A stretch of 49,359 bases of DNA, taken from DATBIS01 sp036556805 (lineage in GTDB: Bacteria > Actinomycetota > UBA4738 > HRBIN12). Position 1 is the first letter of the stretch, and the number at the start of each line of letters is the position of its first letter. Shown piece by piece: positions 46,463 through 49,359 of the stretch. The position numbers and the translations under genes were made by a program. Under the pieces are notes generated by a model. The model ran no database searches and was not told the DNA's origin. It saw only the letters and a list, made by a program, of their open reading frames with translations. Where the stretch lies: positions 1 through 49,359 of the forward strand of contig DATBIS010000089.1 of NCBI GenBank assembly GCA_036556805.1, written 5' to 3'.

Positions 46463-49341
46463 GCGCGCGGGGACGCGTCCTCGACCAGGAGGTCGGCGAA
46501 CGACGACGACGTCTTGCCGAACTCCCACCAGCCCTTCAGCCACGGCTTCACGTACGCGACGTTGCGCCCGTACACGAGCGGGATGCACGCGACCTGGTCG
46601 GCGACCGCCATCCGGTCGGCCTCGTGGAAGAGCGCGAGGCGCTCACGCTCGCGTCGCTCGCGGCGCGCGCGGTCGATGAGCTCGTCGAACGCCGGGCTCG
46701 AGAAGCCGCCCTCGTTCGTGCGGCTGTCGGACTGGAACAGCAGCCGGAGGAAGTACTCGGGGTCGGCGTAGCCCGGGAACCACCCGGTGATGCGCAGCGG
46801 CGCCGCGTCCGGACGGCCGCCGGCCTGGATCGCCTCCTCGGCGCGCCACGACCATGTCCGCACCCGCACGCTCGAGCCGAACACGTCGCGCCAGCCGGCG
46901 GCCACCACCTGGAGGATCTCCTCCCACACCTCCATCGCCGCGAGCTCGAGCTCGCCCGAGAAGCCCGACCGCGCGAGGTGCTCGCGCGCGAGATCGGGGT
47001 CGAACCGCGGCGCGATGTCGGGCGTGTGGCCCTGCAGCGCCGGCGGCACGACGCCGCCCGTCGCCACCACCAGGTTCGCCGGGCACGCGGCCGCGAGCGC
47101 CTCGCGGTCGACGCCGTGCGCGAGCGCGAGCCGCAGCTCGACGTTCGACATCGCCGGGTGCGCGTGGTCGAACCGCAGGTACGCCGACCACGCGGCGGGC
47201 CCGAGCGACACGTCCTCCGGAACGTCGCCCGGCATGAGGTCGGCGAGCTTCGGCGTGTAGCGAACGAGCACGAGGTCCAGCTCGTCGCGGCGGAACGGGC
47301 CCAGGGCGTCGGTGATCGAGGACCGATGGAAGCGCACCTGCCCGACGTTCCCGGGTCGAGGGTGCTCGTACTCGTCCCGACGATCGAGCGTCATCGCCTC
47401 GTCGGTGCGCGACGCGATGCGGAATGGGCCACTCACCACCTGCGAGCCGGTCGCGATCCAGGCGTCGCCCGCCGCTTCGATCGCGTGGCGCGGGACCGGC
47501 CCACCGTCGGGCCGGTTCATCACGCTCATGAAGTACGGGGCCGGCGCGACCAGGCGGAACTCCACCGTGCGGTCGTCGAGCGCGCGCACGCCGATGCGAT
47601 CGGCGTCGTCGTTGCGCCGCAGGTAGTAGTCCTGCCCGTTCTCGAGCACGAAGTAGATCGCGACGCTCGAGCCCGGCGCGTCGGGATTCAGCACTCGCTT
47701 GATGCCGAACTCGACGTCGTGCGCGGTGAGCGGCGTCCCGTCGGACCATGTGAGCCCCTCGCGCAGGTGGAAGACGTAGCGCAGCCCGTCGTCCGAGATC
47801 TCCCAAGACTTCGCAAGGCTCGGCACGATCGTTCGCTCCGGCCACTGCTCGACGAGCCGGTCGAACAGCTGCATGCAGAGCTGGATGTTCGGCCACGCGA
47901 TCGCCGACCGCGGGTCGGGGTCGTTCGGCAGGAAGCTCGTGGCGACCTCCATCGTCGCCTGCGGCGTGCCGGCGAACCCGGCCGGCCGCTGCCAGAATCC
48001 GAACGCGCGCTGGTAGGTCTCGTTCGCCTCCGCGAACCGCAGCGAAACGTGCAGCGCGAGCGCGAGCTTGAACAGCACCAGCGCGACCTCCTCGTGCTCG
48101 CCTCGCCGCTCGAGGATCGTGAGCAGCTCACGGTAGTGCGCGATGGCCTCGTCGAGCGCGTACTCCTGGCGCGCGAGGTCGCCCGCGCGCGTGAGGTACC
48201 GCACCGCCTTGTCCTCGTCGGCGGCGCCCAGCCAGTGGTGGGCGAGCAGCCCCGCGACCTCGTCCTCGCGGTGGGCGTACTGCTCCTCGAGCCACTCTGC
48301 GGCCTTGCGGTGCAAGCGGTTCCGCTCATCCGTCACGAGCGTGCGGTATGCGGCCTCCTGGATCAGCGCGTGGTTGAACCGGTACTCCGGCTCGGGCCAG
48401 CGCCGACCCTCACGCAAGAGGTCTACGCGCTGCAGGTCGGACAGCGCCTGCCGCACCTCACCGTTGCCGCCCACCACCGCCTCGAGCAGCGGCAAGCCGA
48501 ACTGCCGGCCGAGCACCGAGCCGGCCATGAGCGCGTCGTGCGCGGCGGGCCGCAGCCGGTCGATGCGAGCGAGGATGACCTTCTCGACCGTGGGCGGGAT
48601 CTCGACGTCGACCTCGTGGTCGAACCGCCAGCCGCCGTCGGCGCGCACGAGCGCCCCCGCGTCCACGAGCGACCGCACGAGCTCCTCGAGGAAGAACGGG
48701 TTGCCCTCGGCCGGACCGAGGATCCGCTCCTCCATCTCCGGCGGCATCGTCCCCGCGCCGACCAGCGCGTGCAGCAGCTCCCGCCCCGCGTCACCCGAGA
48801 GCGCCTCGAGCGCGAGTTCGCGCGTGCGATGCGGGAGGTCCCGCGCGGCGAGCTCCTTCACGCGCCAGGACGGATGGTCGCGCTCGGGCCGGGTCGTGAG
48901 CACCAGCAGCAGCGCCGAGACCTCGGTGTCGGAAAGCAGCCGTTCGAGCAGCTGCAGCGACGTGGCGTCGGCCCAGTGCAGGTCCTCGAGCGCCACCGCG
49001 ACCGGGCCGTCCTCCGCGAGGCGCGCGAGCAGCGTTCGGACGACCTCGAACGTCCGGTACTGCATGGCTTCCGGTGCGAGCTCGGCGACCCTCGCCGCCG
49101 CGTCGAGCACGAGGCGCGCCTGGGCGACGACCGCCTCGCCCGCGGCGGTCGGGTGGACGCTCTTCGGCGAGCGCTCGAACAGCGTCACCCCGAGCGTCCG
49201 CTCGAGCTTCGCGACCTGCGCCGACAGCGTCGGCTGCGTGACCGAGCACTCGCGCGCCGCGCGTCCGAAATGCCGGTGGTCGGCGACGGCGACGGCGTAG
49301 CGCAGCTCGGTCAGGGTGATCGCGGTCGGGTCGATAGCCAT
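46459..49341 (-). CDS. Chimeric regulator: LysR-type HTH, P-loop-less ATPase segment, TPR-like region and SBP_bac_5 domain
   Basis: One 960-residue frame joins parts of four families. Residues 1-75 are a LysR/OxyR-type HTH (ITLTELRYAVAVADHRHFG, then PTLSAQVAKLERTLG). From about 97 to 330 it resembles the ATPase part of large STAND/AAA_16-type regulators (VALEDLHWAD at 117-125, NPFFLEELVRSLVDAG), but the Walker A loop expected 80-100 residues earlier is absent: the LysR piece is there instead. About 340-450 is TPR-like. From about 462 to the end it matches peptide-binding SBP family 5 (EGLTWSDGTPLTAHDVEFGIKRV). There is no signal peptide, so this binding domain would be cytoplasmic. It may be a ligand-sensing transcription factor. 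Start ATG 49341. Confidence 0.85.
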   Translation of the reverse strand: MAIDPTAITLTELRYAVAVADHRHFGRAARECSVTQPTLSAQVAKLERTLGVTLFERSPKSVHPTAAGEAVVAQARLVLDAAARVAELAPEAMQYRTFEVVRTLLARLAEDGPVAVALEDLHWADATSLQLLERLLSDTEVSALLLVLTTRPERDHPSWRVKELAARDLPHRTRELALEALSGDAGRELLHALVGAGTMPPEMEERILGPAEGNPFFLEELVRSLVDAGALVRADGGWRFDHEVDVEIPPTVEKVILARIDRLRPAAHDALMAGSVLGRQFGLPLLEAVVGGNGEVRQALSDLQRVDLLREGRRWPEPEYRFNHALIQEAAYRTLVTDERNRLHRKAAEWLEEQYAHREDEVAGLLAHHWLGAADEDKAVRYLTRAGDLARQEYALDEAIAHYRELLTILERRGEHEEVALVLFKLALALHVSLRFAEANETYQRAFGFWQRPAGFAGTPQATMEVATSFLPNDPDPRSAIAWPNIQLCMQLFDRLVEQWPERTIVPSLAKSWEISDDGLRYVFHLREGLTWSDGTPLTAHDVEFGIKRVLNPDAPGSSVAIYFVLENGQDYYLRRNDDADRIGVRALDDRTVEFRLVAPAPYFMSVMNRPDGGPVPRHAIEAAGDAWIATGSQVVSGPFRIASRTDEAMTLDRRDEYEHPRPGNVGQVRFHRSSITDALGPFRRDELDLVLVRYTPKLADLMPGDVPEDVSLGPAAWSAYLRFDHAHPAMSNVELRLALAHGVDREALAAACPANLVVATGGVVPPALQGHTPDIAPRFDPDLAREHLARSGFSGELELAAMEVWEEILQVVAAGWRDVFGSSVRVRTWSWRAEEAIQAGGRPDAAPLRITGWFPGYADPEYFLRLLFQSDSRTNEGGFSSPAFDELIDRARRERRERERLALFHEADRMAVADQVACIPLVYGRNVAYVKPWLKGWWEFGKTSSSFADLLVEDASPRA

Positions 49342-49359
49342 GGTCGATCGCCACGATAC

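Overview
The window is 49.4 kb of very GC-rich DNA (roughly two thirds G+C or more). The gene set points to a deep-branching, probably uncultured actinobacterium: a WhiB-family Fe-S regulator, an AdnAB-type pair of helicase-nucleases, a coiled-coil NlpC/P60 hydrolase, a PASTA-bearing class A penicillin-binding protein and a mycoredoxin-like domain fused to thioredoxin reductase. No IS element, prophage or CRISPR array is visible. Genes are packed tightly: 4-bp start/stop overlaps are common, and eight of the nine convergent gene pairs have stop codons overlapping or within 3 bp of each other. No gene-free stretch exceeds about 260 bp.

Layout. 1-2.2 kb: the 3' end of an acidic protein, a secreted Asp-rich repeat protein behind a hairpin that covers its ribosome binding site, a tiny membrane ORF coupled to a DUF72 gene, and a possible sigma-factor remnant. 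2.2-9.5 kb: a site-2 protease with CBS domains, then the adnA-adnB pair for double-strand break processing. 9.5-12.5 kb: a small hypothetical, a lone cyclic-nucleotide-binding protein divergent from a Crp-like regulator, and a DUF2330-cupredoxin pair. 12.5-19.1 kb: a Tat-type phosphoesterase, a methyltransferase, a NUDIX-MBL pair, a MidA-type methyltransferase, a PH-like membrane protein and a solitary nuoD.

19.2-23.4 kb is the most interesting stretch. A Tat-exported, cysteine-free protein is interrupted by one in-frame UGA. A hairpin with bacterial SECIS-like geometry lies 20 nt downstream of that UGA, and selA-selB follow directly. The gene is either a new type of selenoprotein or a nonsense-interrupted gene in a telling place. 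selC and selD are not in the window.

23.4-34.3 kb: RidA, WhiB, NfeD, PBP1 with PASTA domains, YqeY, a metallophosphoesterase, a glycosyltransferase, tRNA-Pro(CGG), an NlpC/P60 hydrolase with a clear promoter, and a run of phosphoesterase, ECF sigma factor and zinc-finger anti-sigma. The sigma gene appears to start at AUA inside an ATAG overlap. 34.3-45.6 kb is carbohydrate and NADPH metabolism: a glutaredoxin-thioredoxin reductase fusion, a glucose-dehydrogenase-like enzyme and a glycogen-debranching-type enzyme on the minus strand; a His-rich membrane protein, a two-component system and a gnd-pgi-zwf operon on the plus strand. The right end holds an EamA transporter and a 960-residue chimera joining a LysR-type DNA-binding domain, a P-loop-less ATPase segment, TPR-like helices and a peptide-binding SBP_bac_5 domain.
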